Positions 7,200-16,955 of a stretch of 35,829 nucleotides of DNA are shown in pieces. The first letter of the stretch is position 1. Each line of letters begins with the position of its first letter. The position numbers and the translations under genes are program-made. Source of the stretch: an uncultured Pelagibacteraceae bacterium. Its GTDB lineage: Bacteria > Pseudomonadota > Alphaproteobacteria > Pelagibacterales > Pelagibacteraceae. The stretch is taken from the NCBI GenBank assembly GCA_902629955.1, contig CACOSS010000009.1, forward strand, positions 1 to 35,829. Reading direction: 5' to 3'. The notes beneath the pieces are model-generated. The model made no database searches and had not been told where the DNA came from. It saw only the letters and a program-made list of their open reading frames with translations.

Positions 7200-8246
7200 A
7201 TGAAAAAATTTATAATTTTAATTATTATTTTTTTTCAATATACTTCGATAACTCTTTCTATGACAAATAAACCATATCATCATTTAGATAACGGAAAATT
7301 CAGAAACCCTGAGGGATCACCTATTCGAAGTGAAAATGTAAAATGGTCCTATAGCACATTTAATAAAGAGAAAAAAAAATTAGACATGACTGTTCCAGAT
7401 GAACACGTAATCAAAAAAAATTTAGTCTTAGAAACATTAAATAGTATTCAAAATAATGATTATATCGGTTGGATAGGACATGCTACCTTTTTATTAAAAT
7501 TAGGTAATACAACTATAATTACTGATCCAGTTTTTTCTAAAAATGCTGGACCATTAATTTTTGGACCTAAAAGATATACTGAGCCAGCATTAAATTTAAA
7601 TGAGCTGCCAAAAATTGATTTATTTTTACTGACTCATAATCATTATGATCATCAAGACATGAGTACTATTAGAAAGTTTCCATACAAAGATACAAAAGTA
7701 TTAACCGCACTCAAATTAGGTAAATATTTTACAAAACACCATTTTAAAAATGTTCAAGAGCTTGACTGGTATCAAGAAGTAAAATTTAATGATTTAAAAA
7801 TTACATTCTTACCTGCGGTTCATTGGTCAAAAAGAAGTTTAACAGATACAAATAAAACTTTATGGGGTAGTTTTTTAATAGAATACGCTGGTAAAAAAAT
7901 ATTTTTTGCATGTGACACTGGATATGGAAATATATATAAAAAAATTGGTAAAGAGTTTGGGCCAATTGATCTAACAATGATAAATATTGGTGCATATGAC
8001 TTTAGACCAATGTTTGAAAAATCAATATATCACACATCACCCGAGGAGGCGCTTCAAGCCGCTCAAGATCTCAAAAGTAAAAAAGTTTTAGGTACTCATT
8101 GGGGTACATTTGTTTTATCACTTGAACCAATAATGGAACCTCCAAAAAGATTCCAAGACAACGCAGAAAAATTTGGTTTTAAAAGAGAGGATGCTTTAAT
8201 TTTTAAAATTGGAGAATTTAAAAAATTAAGCGAAGTATTGGATTAA
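7200..8246 (+). CDS. Metallo-beta-lactamase-fold hydrolase (NAPE-PLD/RomA type), exported
   Basis: This 348-aa protein has an N-terminal hydrophobic signal (about residues 1-20), so it is probably periplasmic or membrane-attached. The metal site is seen as H146-x-H148-x-D150-H151 (THNHYDH), AVHWSKRS, FACDTGYG and GTHWGTF, in the order expected for the MBL fold. The substrate-side segment YIGWIGHATFLLKLG and DPVFSKNAGP match the UlaG/RomA/NAPE-hydrolysing phospholipase D branch. In that branch the substrates are phosphodiesters or lipids, but bacterial members are mostly undefined. It starts two bases after the purK stop, yet its role need not relate to purines. It converges on the GNAT gene with one base between stops. 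Confidence 0.85.
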   Translation: MKKFIILIIIFFQYTSITLSMTNKPYHHLDNGKFRNPEGSPIRSENVKWSYSTFNKEKKKLDMTVPDEHVIKKNLVLETLNSIQNNDYIGWIGHATFLLKLGNTTIITDPVFSKNAGPLIFGPKRYTEPALNLNELPKIDLFLLTHNHYDHQDMSTIRKFPYKDTKVLTALKLGKYFTKHHFKNVQELDWYQEVKFNDLKITFLPAVHWSKRSLTDTNKTLWGSFLIEYAGKKIFFACDTGYGNIYKKIGKEFGPIDLTMINIGAYDFRPMFEKSIYHTSPEEALQAAQDLKSKKVLGTHWGTFVLSLEPIMEPPKRFQDNAEKFGFKREDALIFKIGEFKKLSEVLD

Positions 8247-8247
8247 T

Positions 8248-8703
8248 TTAAATATCTAGATTCATATAACAAGAGTTGGGATCCTCTTTGTAGTGGGCAA
8301 AAGGAGAACATTTTTTGAAACCAATTTTCTGAAATAATTGTCTTGCTGGTTTAAAAAAATCTCCAGATCCAGTCTCGATACTTAATTTTCTTAAATTTAA
8401 ACTTTTGGCTTTAATTAATAAGTATTTTAAAATTTTCTCCCCATAACCTTTTTTCCTAAATTCGTTTGTCACTCTTATAGATTTAAACTCGCCATGTTTC
8501 TGATCAAAAAATTTTATAGCACCACACCCTACGAGTTTACTGTCTTCCCATATACTCCAAAATTTAATACTAGGATCTTTTAACCCAGGTATATCAAGTA
8601 CATGGGTACTCCCTTCAGGAGAGACAGATCGTAATTCTTTAAAATGATATAGTAATAGTTCATTTACCTCTCTATTATCAAAATTTCCCTCTATAGATTC
8701 CAT
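8248..8703 (-). CDS. GNAT family N-acetyltransferase
   Basis: This 151-aa protein has the size of a single GNAT domain. Visible elements are KLVGCGAIKFF (strand beta-4 region), FKSIRVTNEFRKKGYGEKILKYLL with the R-x-x-G-x-G acetyl-CoA loop, LSIETGSGDFF, and ARQLFQKIGFKKC near the end. It probably transfers an acetyl group from acetyl-CoA to a small amine or protein; the acceptor cannot be told from sequence. It is a stand-alone minus-strand gene 66 bases downstream of a lipoprotein gene and convergent with the MBL gene. Confidence 0.85.
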   Translation of the reverse strand: MESIEGNFDNREVNELLLYHFKELRSVSPEGSTHVLDIPGLKDPSIKFWSIWEDSKLVGCGAIKFFDQKHGEFKSIRVTNEFRKKGYGEKILKYLLIKAKSLNLRKLSIETGSGDFFKPARQLFQKIGFKKCSPFAHYKEDPNSCYMNLDI

Positions 8704-8769
8704 ATTTAATTAAAACATATAATATAATTAAATTTTTAACCAAGATAATTATAAAAAGTTTATCTAAAT

Positions 8770-9081
8770 TTAATTGTTATTTCTAATTGCTGATTTTACT
8801 GAATTTACAAAAGTTTGATGATTGTTATGTGTTTGAAGGGAGTTTTTCTTATTATCTTTTTTTTCATCTAGGTTATCTAAAATTTTTGTGACATGTCCTA
8901 CTGCGTCTTCACCAGTCGTATGTACTAATGCCTGATTTATAGTTACGGTTAATCCCGCTTGATAAACGTTGCCTGTGCTAGCAACTGTATAGGCTGGTCC
9001 AATAAATGATGCGGTGGTTTGTATACACCCATTTAAAGCAATTAATAATATTACATATAATGAAAAATTTCTTATCATCAC
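8770..9081 (-). CDS. Small putative lipoprotein
   Basis: This 103-aa protein starts with a short basic n-region and a hydrophobic stretch ending in LIALNGC, a lipobox-like L-x-G-C with the cysteine at about residue 19, so lipidation is likely. A Gly/Ala/Thr/Val-rich segment (FIGPAYTVASTGNVYQAGL) and a charged, probably disordered C-terminus follow. I cannot assign a function. ATG codons at 9081 and 9078 are both possible; the difference is one residue. It is transcribed away from the sox genes, with about 69 bases between it and the soxG stop. Confidence 0.65.
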   Translation of the reverse strand: MMIRNFSLYVILLIALNGCIQTTASFIGPAYTVASTGNVYQAGLTVTINQALVHTTGEDAVGHVTKILDNLDEKKDNKKNSLQTHNNHQTFVNSVKSAIRNNN

Positions 9082-9150
9082 AACGCGGAATTAATACTGA
9101 TTCTTTATTTCTGAACAAGCTTGATTTGAAAGTTATACAGTTTGTGTAAA

Positions 9151-9735
9151 TTAAATAGCCTTATAACCGAACTCAAGTGAAGCATCTGTGACGGAATGAT
9201 ACAATGACTCTCCAAAACTTCTTAAACACATAACTCTTATCTTTTCGGGTTGATCGTTTATAAAATCTAAAGTAACTGCAATTCCATTAAAAATTGAATT
9301 TACTACTTCATTTTTATTTATATCATTAAAATTAATTGGGCAGCCTTTTTTTAGAACCTCTTTTATATTTTTACCTGATAGTTCAATAATTGCTTTTGAG
9401 TGCGATAAATCAGTTATAGCAAACTCATCGTTAGAAAGACTTTTTGCTATTACTTCAGATAAACTACTTGTACCAGACAATGCTAGCCAATTATTTGGGC
9501 CTATCCATAATATTCTTACATCGTTATTTTCAGATACTCTAAGTTTATTAGGAAAATTCAGACCGGATAATTTATAATTCTCAATATTTTTCTTATTTTT
9601 TTTAAACTTCACAATCTGAAAAATTTTTAAGTTTTTTATTTCTTTTATATTAATTATTTCATCAGTATTTTTATTTTTAGAATTACCATGATCTCCAGCT
9701 AAATGAACACTATTTAATGGTGATATACTTGTCAT
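9151..9735 (-). CDS. soxG: Sarcosine oxidase gamma subunit SoxG
   Basis: This 194-aa protein is the usual size for SoxG. It has the family pattern ending in LRVSENNDVRILWIGPNNWLALSG, then AITDLSHSKAIIELSG and LKKGCPINF, related to the GcvT folate-binding fold, and a C-terminal RSFGESLYHSVTDASLEFG. Gamma has a structural role in heterotetrameric sarcosine oxidase. Its ATG overlaps the soxA stop by four bases (ATGA), making it the last gene of soxBDAG. The N-terminal third is lysine- and asparagine-rich, as is common in AT-rich genomes. Confidence 0.93.
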   Translation of the reverse strand: MTSISPLNSVHLAGDHGNSKNKNTDEIINIKEIKNLKIFQIVKFKKNKKNIENYKLSGLNFPNKLRVSENNDVRILWIGPNNWLALSGTSSLSEVIAKSLSNDEFAITDLSHSKAIIELSGKNIKEVLKKGCPINFNDINKNEVVNSIFNGIAVTLDFINDQPEKIRVMCLRSFGESLYHSVTDASLEFGYKAI

Positions 9736-12728
9736 GACCTAACTCTCTCGCCTTTTGGGTCTACATAGTGTGATGATACAATTTCAACTGCTATAGTTTT
9801 ATTTTTTAGTGGAGACATGGCATATAGTTTTGAGCCAATCATATTTTTTCCATCTTTTAAAATAGCTAAAGAAAATGGATTATTATGTTCAACACTCCAA
9901 CAAGAAGCTGAAATATGTCCTAACTTTGGATTAGGTAGTTTTCCTTTTGGATCTTTTACAAGATGTGATCCCTCTGGGATGCTTGTTTTTTTATCTAATG
10001 GAACAACTCCAACTATTCTTTGTCTATCCTTTTCGTTATAGGCTTTTTTCAGTAAAGATCTTTTACCTATAAAGTCTTTTTTCTTACTTACTAAACCATC
10101 TAAACCTGTATCATAAGGTATAGTTCTCCCATCTAATTCTGATCCAGCAACGTGACCCATTTCTATTCTAAGAGTTGATAAAGCTTCAGTTCCATATGGT
10201 TGCAAATTAAAATCTTTACCAATTTCAATAATTTTTTCCCACATAAAGTTTCCATTATCTGACTCAACATTTACTTCGTAAGCAAGCTCTCCAGAAAATG
10301 AAATTCGAAATATTCTTGCATTAACACCAAATAAATTTGCCTCTACAAATCCCATAAATGGTAATCCTTCATTAGAAACATTTGTATTCGGAAAAAGTTT
10401 TTGTAATAAATCTCTAGACTTTGGTCCTGCGATAGCAGCGCCAGCCCACTGTTCAGTTGTTGATACAACATTGACATCCAGTTCAGGCCAAACTAGTTGT
10501 AAATAGTATTCTAAATGAGACAATACATTAGCAGCTTGAGCAGTAGTGGTTGTCATATGGTAATGGTTCTCAGAAATCCTTGTAGTTGTTCCGTCATCCA
10601 TTACGATACCATCTTCTCTAAGCATTACACCATATCTTGCTTTTCCAACTGGTAGTTTAAGCCATGCATTTGTATAAACTCTATTTAAAAATTCAGCTGC
10701 ATCAGGACCTTTAACATCAATTTTTCCAAGAGTTGTTACATCACAAACGCCTACATTTTTTCGAACGTTTTCAGCTTCTCTTTTAGAGGCTTCAAACAAT
10801 CCTTCATTTCCTCTTTTGTAGTATCTTGGTCGTAACCAAACCCCAGCATCAACAAAAACTGCATTATTTTTTTCATGCCAATTATGCATTGGAGATTTTC
10901 TTGTTGGTTTAGAATGTTTTCCAATTTCTCTTCCTACAATAGCTCCAATAGAAATTGGTGTATAAGGTGGTCTGAAAGTTGTGTGACCTACTGCTGGAAC
11001 AACTTTATTTTCTATATTTGACACTAGTTGTAATCCATTTAGATTACTTGTTTTACCTTGATCGGTAGCCATACCTAACGTTGTATAACGTTTTACGTGC
11101 TCAATAGATCTATAACCCTCTCTAATTGCAAGTTCGATATCTGATACAGCAACATCATTTTGAAAATCTAAAAATCTTTTATATTTTTTTCCTTTTGGTA
11201 AAGGAACACACCAAAACTTATCATGTTTAGAGTGTTTTTTTTCTGAAACTTTAGGTATTTGCTGGCTATTGTTATTATTCGTAATTGCTTTAGATAATTC
11301 AAAACCTTTGTCAAAAGAAGTTTTCAATGTTTCTTCTAAAGTAAATACTCCATTTGCTGAACCCAAGGTTACTTCTTTTTGTTTTGACTTATCTGGCACA
11401 AAAGCATCAATTTCTTCTTTAAATTTTGTCTTACCACCTGATTGAGACGCAAGATGAACAGTTGGGGTCCAAAAACCAGAAACACAAATACAATCACATT
11501 CAATATTTTTAATTTGATTTAAGTTTTGCTTATCTTCAGATATTTTTGCAATATCACAAGATTTTACTTTCTTATAACCTTTGGCTGCAACTACAACATG
11601 AGAAAATTTAATATCAATACCAAGAGACTTTGCTTCTTTAATTATTTCTGAGTTACTGTCTTGTCTACTATCTAATACAATTGGATTAATGTTATTTTTT
11701 TTAAATTCGATAGCGGTTTCATAAGCGCTGTCGTTGTTAGTAAATACAACAGGTTTTTTTCCGACTAAAACTCCATAAACTTTCATGTATTCCTTAGCTG
11801 CAGATGCTAGGACTACTCCAGGTGTATCATTGTTTCCAAAAACAATTGGTCTTTCTATTGATCCTGAAGAAATTACAACTTGTTTTGCTCTTATATACCA
11901 AAGTCTTTGTTTAGGAGTGAATTCTTCTGACTTTGGCAAATGGTCTGTCACTCTTTCAGACATTACTAACATATTGTGATCATAGTAACCGAAAATTTGA
12001 GCTCTATTTTTAACGGTTACATTTGTCATTCCTTTAAGTTCTGTAATAATATTTTCAGCCCATTCTTTTCCACTTTGATTATTAATACTCACATCTGATG
12101 TTAATAAACTTCCACCAAATCGAGGTTTGTCTTCAGCAAGAATTACTCTTGCACCATTTTTTGCTGCAGCATAAGCACTTGCCAATCCAGAGGGTCCAGA
12201 TCCAGCAATCAATAGATCACAATACTCATATTTATGTTCATATCTTTCCTTGTCATGTTCTTTTGATGCAACGCCAAAACCTGCTGCTTTTCTTATAAAT
12301 GGTTCGTATATTCTGTACCAAAAGCTTCTCGGCCACATAAAAGTTTTGTAATAAAAACCTGCTGGTAAAAATATATTTAAAAAATTATTTATTGCACCAA
12401 TATCAAAATTAACACTTGGCCAACAATTCACACTCTTCGCCTCTAAACCCTCAAATAATTCCTGTTCTGTAGCTCTTACGTTTGGTTCTGTTTCGCCATT
12501 TCTATATAATTGAACAATAGCGTAAGGCTCGTCGACACCTGCACCAAAAAAACCTCTTGGTCTATGATATTTGAAACTTCTTCCTACCAAATGAACACCA
12601 TTAGCAATTAGAGCAGATGCCAGTGTATCTCCCTCATAGCCAAAATATTTTTTGCCATTAAATTTAAATGAAAGTTTTTTTTCTCTATTTACTAATCCGA
12701 TTTTATCTAATCTATAATTTTGTACCAT
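9732..12728 (-). CDS. soxA: Sarcosine oxidase alpha subunit SoxA
   Basis: This 998-aa protein is full length for the alpha subunit. An N-terminal ferredoxin-like domain (YEGDTLASALIANG, RSFKYHRPRGFFGAG; residues about 20-90) is followed by a Rossmann domain with GSGPSG at 176-181 (NAD/FAD), a second nucleotide-binding half, and a GcvT-type THF-binding domain from about residue 620 to the end (GVCDVTTLGKIDVKGPDAAEFL, SFSGELAYEVNV, ALSTLRIEMGH). In characterised enzymes this subunit takes imine intermediates from SoxB and transfers the one-carbon unit to THF, giving methylene-THF and glycine. It overlaps soxD by one base and soxG by four, so it is translationally coupled on both sides. Confidence 0.97.
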   Translation of the reverse strand: MVQNYRLDKIGLVNREKKLSFKFNGKKYFGYEGDTLASALIANGVHLVGRSFKYHRPRGFFGAGVDEPYAIVQLYRNGETEPNVRATEQELFEGLEAKSVNCWPSVNFDIGAINNFLNIFLPAGFYYKTFMWPRSFWYRIYEPFIRKAAGFGVASKEHDKERYEHKYEYCDLLIAGSGPSGLASAYAAAKNGARVILAEDKPRFGGSLLTSDVSINNQSGKEWAENIITELKGMTNVTVKNRAQIFGYYDHNMLVMSERVTDHLPKSEEFTPKQRLWYIRAKQVVISSGSIERPIVFGNNDTPGVVLASAAKEYMKVYGVLVGKKPVVFTNNDSAYETAIEFKKNNINPIVLDSRQDSNSEIIKEAKSLGIDIKFSHVVVAAKGYKKVKSCDIAKISEDKQNLNQIKNIECDCICVSGFWTPTVHLASQSGGKTKFKEEIDAFVPDKSKQKEVTLGSANGVFTLEETLKTSFDKGFELSKAITNNNNSQQIPKVSEKKHSKHDKFWCVPLPKGKKYKRFLDFQNDVAVSDIELAIREGYRSIEHVKRYTTLGMATDQGKTSNLNGLQLVSNIENKVVPAVGHTTFRPPYTPISIGAIVGREIGKHSKPTRKSPMHNWHEKNNAVFVDAGVWLRPRYYKRGNEGLFEASKREAENVRKNVGVCDVTTLGKIDVKGPDAAEFLNRVYTNAWLKLPVGKARYGVMLREDGIVMDDGTTTRISENHYHMTTTTAQAANVLSHLEYYLQLVWPELDVNVVSTTEQWAGAAIAGPKSRDLLQKLFPNTNVSNEGLPFMGFVEANLFGVNARIFRISFSGELAYEVNVESDNGNFMWEKIIEIGKDFNLQPYGTEALSTLRIEMGHVAGSELDGRTIPYDTGLDGLVSKKKDFIGKRSLLKKAYNEKDRQRIVGVVPLDKKTSIPEGSHLVKDPKGKLPNPKLGHISASCWSVEHNNPFSLAILKDGKNMIGSKLYAMSPLKNKTIAVEIVSSHYVDPKGERVRS

Positions 12729-12997
12729 TATCCAACTTTTTCTTCTGATTTATAAGTATTAAATATTTCATGTGTTGAGGTATCTCTAAGAACTTTAATC
12801 CATTGTCTACATCCAGATACATGATGCCAAAGTTCTAAATGTTTTCCTCTTGGGCTTTTTCTTAAATATACAAATTCATCCCACTCTTGATCTGAAATTT
12901 CTTTGTTAAGTTCTGGTCTTTTTACTGAAGCATCTCCACCATATGCAAATTCATTTTGAGATCGTAATCCACAATGTGGGCACTTGATGTAAAGCAT
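12728..12997 (-). CDS. soxD: Sarcosine oxidase delta subunit SoxD
   Basis: This 89-aa protein begins MLYIKCPHCGLRSQNEF, the SoxD signature. The zinc ligands known for the family (two N-terminal Cys, one His, one Cys) are present as C6, C9, H59 and C63 (LWHHVSGCRQW). SoxD is a small structural subunit bound to the alpha subunit. The ATG follows the soxB TAA directly and the stop overlaps the soxA start by one base. Confidence 0.95.
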   Translation of the reverse strand: MLYIKCPHCGLRSQNEFAYGGDASVKRPELNKEISDQEWDEFVYLRKSPRGKHLELWHHVSGCRQWIKVLRDTSTHEIFNTYKSEEKVG

Positions 12998-14254
12998 TTA
13001 AGAAATCCAAGTTTTTGTTCCAAGACCTTTTTCATCTATGAGATGACCAGTGCTAAATCTATCTAGTCTAAAACCAGCATTTAATTCATGAACTCTATCT
13101 TGTGCTATTGTGTGTGCAAAAGTAAAACCTGATGCTGGTGTTGCTTTAAATCCACCATAACACCAGCCACAATTTAAATATAATCCTGCAATATGAGTTT
13201 TGTCAATTATTGGTGATCCATCCATTGACATATCCATTATGCCGCCCCAGGTTCTTAACATATTTAACTTACTTAAAAATGGGAACATCGCAATTCCTTC
13301 TGTCAATACATGTTGAAGTGTTGGTAAATTTCCTCTTTGCGCATAACTATTATATCCATCCAAATCTCCACCCATTACCATCTCACCTTTGTCAGATTGA
13401 CTACAATAAAAATGCCCAGCACCAAAAGTAACTACATGATCAAGAATTGGTTTGATTGGTTCAGAAACACAAGCTTGTAACAAATGAGTTTCAATTGGTA
13501 ATGTCATATTTAACATTTCTGCTAGAATTGAGGTGCTACCAGCAACACATAAACCAACTTTTTTAGTTTTTATATCTCCTCTTGAGGTTTTAATTCCTTG
13601 CATTTTTCCATTACTAATATCAAATCCAGTAACTTCGCAATGCTGGATAATATCTACTCCCATTGAGTCAGCTTGTCTTGCGTAACCCCAAGCAACAGCA
13701 TCGTGTCTAGCAGTTCCAGCACTAGGTTGCATCAGTGCTCCAAATATTGGGAACCTCACATTGTCAGAAAAATCTAAAACTGGAACTTTCTTTTTTACTT
13801 CTTCTCTATCGAGCAATACTGCATCAATACCATTTAATCTCATAGAGTTTCCTCTTCTTGCATATGCATTCATTTGTGCATCAGAATGTGCAAGATTAAT
13901 AATTCCTCTTGGGGAGAACATTATATTAAAGTTTAAATCTTGAGACATGCTTCTCCACAAGTCCATCCCTTTCTCATAAAAAAGACCGTTCTCATCGTGC
14001 ATATAATTTGATCTTATAATAGTTGTATTTCTTCCAACGTTTCCACCACCGATCCATCCTTTTTCTATAACGGCAATATTTGTAATTTTGTGTTCTTTAG
14101 CTAAATAATATGCTGTGGCTAAGCCATGACCCCCACCCCCAATTATGACGACGTCATATTCTTTTTTTGGTGTTGGATCTTTCCAAGCAACTTCCCAACC
14201 TTTATGACCTGAGAATGCATTTTTTATTAGGCTTAAAAATGAATATTTTTGCAT
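12998..14254 (-). CDS. soxB: Sarcosine oxidase beta subunit SoxB
   Basis: This 418-aa DAO-family flavoprotein has the usual SoxB length and start (MQKYSFLSLIKNAFSGHKGW). The Rossmann motif is IIGGGGHGLATAY (about 37-49), followed by GGGNVGRNTTIIRSNY. GTARHDAVAWGYAR includes His184, the candidate for the histidine that carries covalent FMN in characterised SoxB. WGGIMDMSMDGSPIID and NCGWCYGGFKATPASG form the C-terminal flavin contact. It oxidises sarcosine with release of electrons to oxygen. It is the first gene of soxBDAG; the closely related N-methylglutamate dehydrogenase MgdA is an alternative, but the close SoxB match and intact SoxD make sarcosine more likely. Confidence 0.93.
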   Translation of the reverse strand: MQKYSFLSLIKNAFSGHKGWEVAWKDPTPKKEYDVVIIGGGGHGLATAYYLAKEHKITNIAVIEKGWIGGGNVGRNTTIIRSNYMHDENGLFYEKGMDLWRSMSQDLNFNIMFSPRGIINLAHSDAQMNAYARRGNSMRLNGIDAVLLDREEVKKKVPVLDFSDNVRFPIFGALMQPSAGTARHDAVAWGYARQADSMGVDIIQHCEVTGFDISNGKMQGIKTSRGDIKTKKVGLCVAGSTSILAEMLNMTLPIETHLLQACVSEPIKPILDHVVTFGAGHFYCSQSDKGEMVMGGDLDGYNSYAQRGNLPTLQHVLTEGIAMFPFLSKLNMLRTWGGIMDMSMDGSPIIDKTHIAGLYLNCGWCYGGFKATPASGFTFAHTIAQDRVHELNAGFRLDRFSTGHLIDEKGLGTKTWIS

Positions 14255-14348
14255 AAATTATTATAACTAATTTTAATTTATTTCTTTAAAAATTATATAA
14301 TAAAGTATAGAAATCTGTTCCATAATATAAAGCTTAAAGAAAGCATAT
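14255..14348. promoter_or_regulatory. Divergent promoter region between soxB and fhs
   Basis: These 94 bases, nearly all A/T, separate two divergent start codons, so promoters for both units must lie here. A TATAAT at 14296-14301 is a reasonable -10 for fhs, but no good -35 is seen 17 bases before it. AAAGAAAG at 14335-14342 is a weak ribosome site for fhs. I see no riboswitch-like fold. Confidence 0.4.
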
Positions 14349-16037
14349 ATGGGCGCAGTCAAATCAGACATCGAAATAGCAAGAGCCGCAAAAATGAAGC
14401 CTATTAAGGATATTTTAGGCAAAATCAAAGTTCCTGATAATAATAGCAGCTTTAGTCCTATGGGTAGGCATATTGCTAAAATAAACCTTGAATACTTAAA
14501 TAAATTAAAAAATAAAAAAGATGGACATCTAATTTTAGTAACTGCTATTACTCCTACTCCTGCGGGAGAGGGAAAAACAACTACCTCTGTTGGGTTACAT
14601 GATGGGCTTAACAAAATTGGTAAAAAATCAATAGTATGTTTAAGAGAGCCTAGTCTCGGACCATCGTTTGGTATGAAGGGAGGGGCTGCTGGAGGAGGTT
14701 ATGCTCAAGTAGTACCTATGGAACAAATTAATTTACATTTTACTGGAGACTTTCATGCCATTACATCAGCTCATAATTTGCTATCTGCATTAATTGATAA
14801 TCACATCTATTGGGGTAACAAGCTTAAAATTGATGATAAGAGAATTGTTTGGAAAAGAGTTATGGATATGAATGACAGAGCCCTAAGATTCATAAATATA
14901 AATACTAAAGGTGTTGCAAAAGAATTCCCTAGAGAAGATGGCTTTGATATTACAGTTGCATCAGAGGTCATGGCAATTTTTTGCCTATCAAATGATTTAA
15001 AAGATTTAGAAAAAAGAATCGGAAATATAACAATCGCATACAATACCGATGGCAAACCTATTTATGCAAAGGATCTAAATGCCCAAGGACCAATGACTGT
15101 TCTTTTAAAAGATGCAATAAGACCGAACGTAACCCAAACTTTAGAAAATAATCCTGCAATAATCCATGGAGGTCCTTTTGCAAATATTGCGCATGGATGT
15201 AATTCAGTAATTGCAACAAAGTCTGCTCTAAAACTTGCTGACTATGTTGTTACAGAAGCAGGGTTTGGTGCAGATTTGGGTGCTGAAAAATTTTTAGACA
15301 TAAAATGTAGAAAATCAAACATAAAACCAAGCTGTGTTGTAATTGTTGCAACAATAAGAGCTTTAAAAATGCATGGAGGTATTGAAAAAGAAAATCTCAA
15401 AAACGAAAACGTTGATGCACTTAAAAAAGGATTAGTAAATTTGGAAAGACACATAAGTAATATTAAAAAATTTGGATTAACACCAATTGTAGCTATTAAT
15501 AGTTTTATTTTAGATACAAAAAAAGAGATATCCGCTGTAAAAGATTTTTGTAAAAGTCAAAATGTTGAAGTAAGTGAGTCTACACATTGGGCCGATGGTG
15601 GAAAGGGTGCAAAAGATTTGGCTAAAAAAGTTGTTAAAATATGTAAGGCTTCAAAAAAGAAAAATTTTAAATTTTTATATAAGGATAATCAATCTTTGTG
15701 GAGCAAAGTAGAAACTATTTCTAAAGAAATATATAAAGCAAGTTCAATTACTGCAGATGAAAATGTTAAAAATCAGTTAAAAATATTTGAAGACAATGGA
15801 TATGGAAATTTACCAGTCTGCATAGCTAAAACTCAGTACAGCTTTTCAGTTGATCCTAAATTAAAAGGAGCTCCTTCGGGCCATGAAATTTCTATTAGAG
15901 AAGTAAGATTATCATCTGGTGCTGAATTTATTGTTGTAGTTTGTGGATCAATTATGACAATGCCAGGTTTGCCAAGAGTGCCAGCAGCAGATAAAATTAA
16001 ACTAAATAAAAAAGGTGATATCGAAGGTTTATTTTAA
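14349..16037 (+). CDS. fhs: Formate-tetrahydrofolate ligase Fhs
   Basis: This 562-aa protein is full length for Fhs. It shows the ATP-binding loop [16 protein letters not shown] at about residues 68-83, [37 protein letters not shown], and [12 protein letters not shown] in the C-terminal half. It joins formate to THF with ATP, giving 10-formyl-THF, or runs in reverse to release formate and ATP. Divergent placement next to soxBDAG fits handling of one-carbon units released by demethylation. The stop overlaps the convergent gshB stop by nine bases. A start at 14349 ([19 protein letters not shown]) matches the usual Fhs N-terminus. Confidence 0.98.
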   Translation: MGAVKSDIEIARAAKMKPIKDILGKIKVPDNNSSFSPMGRHIAKINLEYLNKLKNKKDGHLILVTAITPTPAGEGKTTTSVGLHDGLNKIGKKSIVCLREPSLGPSFGMKGGAAGGGYAQVVPMEQINLHFTGDFHAITSAHNLLSALIDNHIYWGNKLKIDDKRIVWKRVMDMNDRALRFININTKGVAKEFPREDGFDITVASEVMAIFCLSNDLKDLEKRIGNITIAYNTDGKPIYAKDLNAQGPMTVLLKDAIRPNVTQTLENNPAIIHGGPFANIAHGCNSVIATKSALKLADYVVTEAGFGADLGAEKFLDIKCRKSNIKPSCVVIVATIRALKMHGGIEKENLKNENVDALKKGLVNLERHISNIKKFGLTPIVAINSFILDTKKEISAVKDFCKSQNVEVSESTHWADGGKGAKDLAKKVVKICKASKKKNFKFLYKDNQSLWSKVETISKEIYKASSITADENVKNQLKIFEDNGYGNLPVCIAKTQYSFSVDPKLKGAPSGHEISIREVRLSSGAEFIVVVCGSIMTMPGLPRVPAADKIKLNKKGDIEGLF

Positions 16038-16955
16038 ACCTAAACCATTCCAAAAATCTTTTGCTAAATTTTTACCTGTAAGTTCTTTAAACTGAGGTAG
16101 TCCTGTTGGCGATGTAACGTTAATATCTCCTATGAGATGACCATCAATTAAATCTATTCCTGCAAAATAAATTTTATCCTTTAATAAACTTTTACCGATT
16201 AACGAAGAAATTTTTAATTCTTTTTTATTTAAAACAGTTTTAAAAGCTTTACCACCTTGAGAAATATTTGATAAATTAGATCCTGCCTTTGGAACTCTTT
16301 TAATTGCACCTTTTACTTTACCGTTAATAATAAATACTCTCTTATCTCCAAATTTAATATTATTTAAATATTTTTGGACCATCAAATAATTATATTTTTT
16401 TATAAATAAGGATACTTTTAATTTTGAAAATTTTTTTGTTAAAAAGATGATATTTTTACCCGCATAACCATCCAATGGTTTTATTACAATTTTTTTGTAT
16501 TTTTTGTAATGTTTGTGTATTTCGTTAATACTATTTGTAAATATAGTTGGGGGCATAAATCTTAAAAATCGTGAAGAGTAAAATTTTTCAGATACATTTC
16601 TTATAGCAGAGCTATTATTAATAACTTTTTTTTGATCAATAATATCCAAAAAATATGTAGAATTAATATAATTCATATCAAATGGTGGATTTTGTCTTAT
16701 TAAAGTAAAAGCAGCTTTTGAAATATCTAATTTGATTTTTTTATTTATTTTATAAAAATTTTTTTTTCCTTCAAAAAAATATGCAAGATAACCATTTGCT
16801 TGGAGTTTAGAATTTATGATACTTAAATTATTAGCCTCATACCAAAATACTTTAAAACCTCTATTTTGAGCCTCAATTGCTAATTGTAAAGATGTATCAG
16901 TTAAAGGGTTAATCGTTTTCAAATTGTTAGATTGTATTGCTATAATTTTTTTCAT
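16029..16955 (-). CDS. gshB: Glutathione synthetase-type ATP-grasp ligase GshB
   Basis: This 308-aa ATP-grasp protein is close in size to bacterial GshB (about 315 aa). It starts [22 protein letters not shown], contains [13 protein letters not shown] (the substrate-side 'R.dPPfd..Yi' motif), [17 protein letters not shown], and ends with [26 protein letters not shown], the metal/ATP site. It adds glycine to gamma-glutamylcysteine to make glutathione. Its ATG overlaps the gshA stop by four bases. It is the last gene of the long minus-strand run and converges on fhs with a nine-base overlap. Confidence 0.93.
   Translation of the reverse strand: MKKIIAIQSNNLKTINPLTDTSLQLAIEAQNRGFKVFWYEANNLSIINSKLQANGYLAYFFEGKKNFYKINKKIKLDISKAAFTLIRQNPPFDMNYINSTYFLDIIDQKKVINNSSAIRNVSEKFYSSRFLRFMPPTIFTNSINEIHKHYKKYKKIVIKPLDGYAGKNIIFLTKKFSKLKVSLFIKKYNYLMVQKYLNNIKFGDKRVFIINGKVKGAIKRVPKAGSNLSNISQGGKAFKTVLNKKELKISSLIGKSLLKDKIYFAGIDLIDGHLIGDINVTSPTGLPQFKELTGKNLAKDFWNGLGLK

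Noticed and set aside
8704..8769. A small gene or RNA between the GNAT and lipoprotein genes
   Set aside because: Only A/T-rich sequence with no start/stop pair of useful length and no hairpin.
9817..10041. Plus-strand open frames within soxA (also 11785-11979 and 12098-12298)
   Set aside because: These are antisense to strongly conserved soxA sequence, with no ribosome sites and no recognisable protein features.
9151..14254. Calling soxBDAG an N-methylglutamate dehydrogenase (mgdABCD)
   Set aside because: SoxB, SoxD (C6, C9, H59, C63) and SoxA match sarcosine oxidase closely, and the set lies far from gmaS-mgs. Mgd function is not excluded, only less likely.
14273..14614. Minus-strand 113-residue open frame across the soxB/fhs gap
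   Set aside because: It is antisense to the N-terminal coding part of fhs, including its ATP-binding loop, with no family resemblance of its own.
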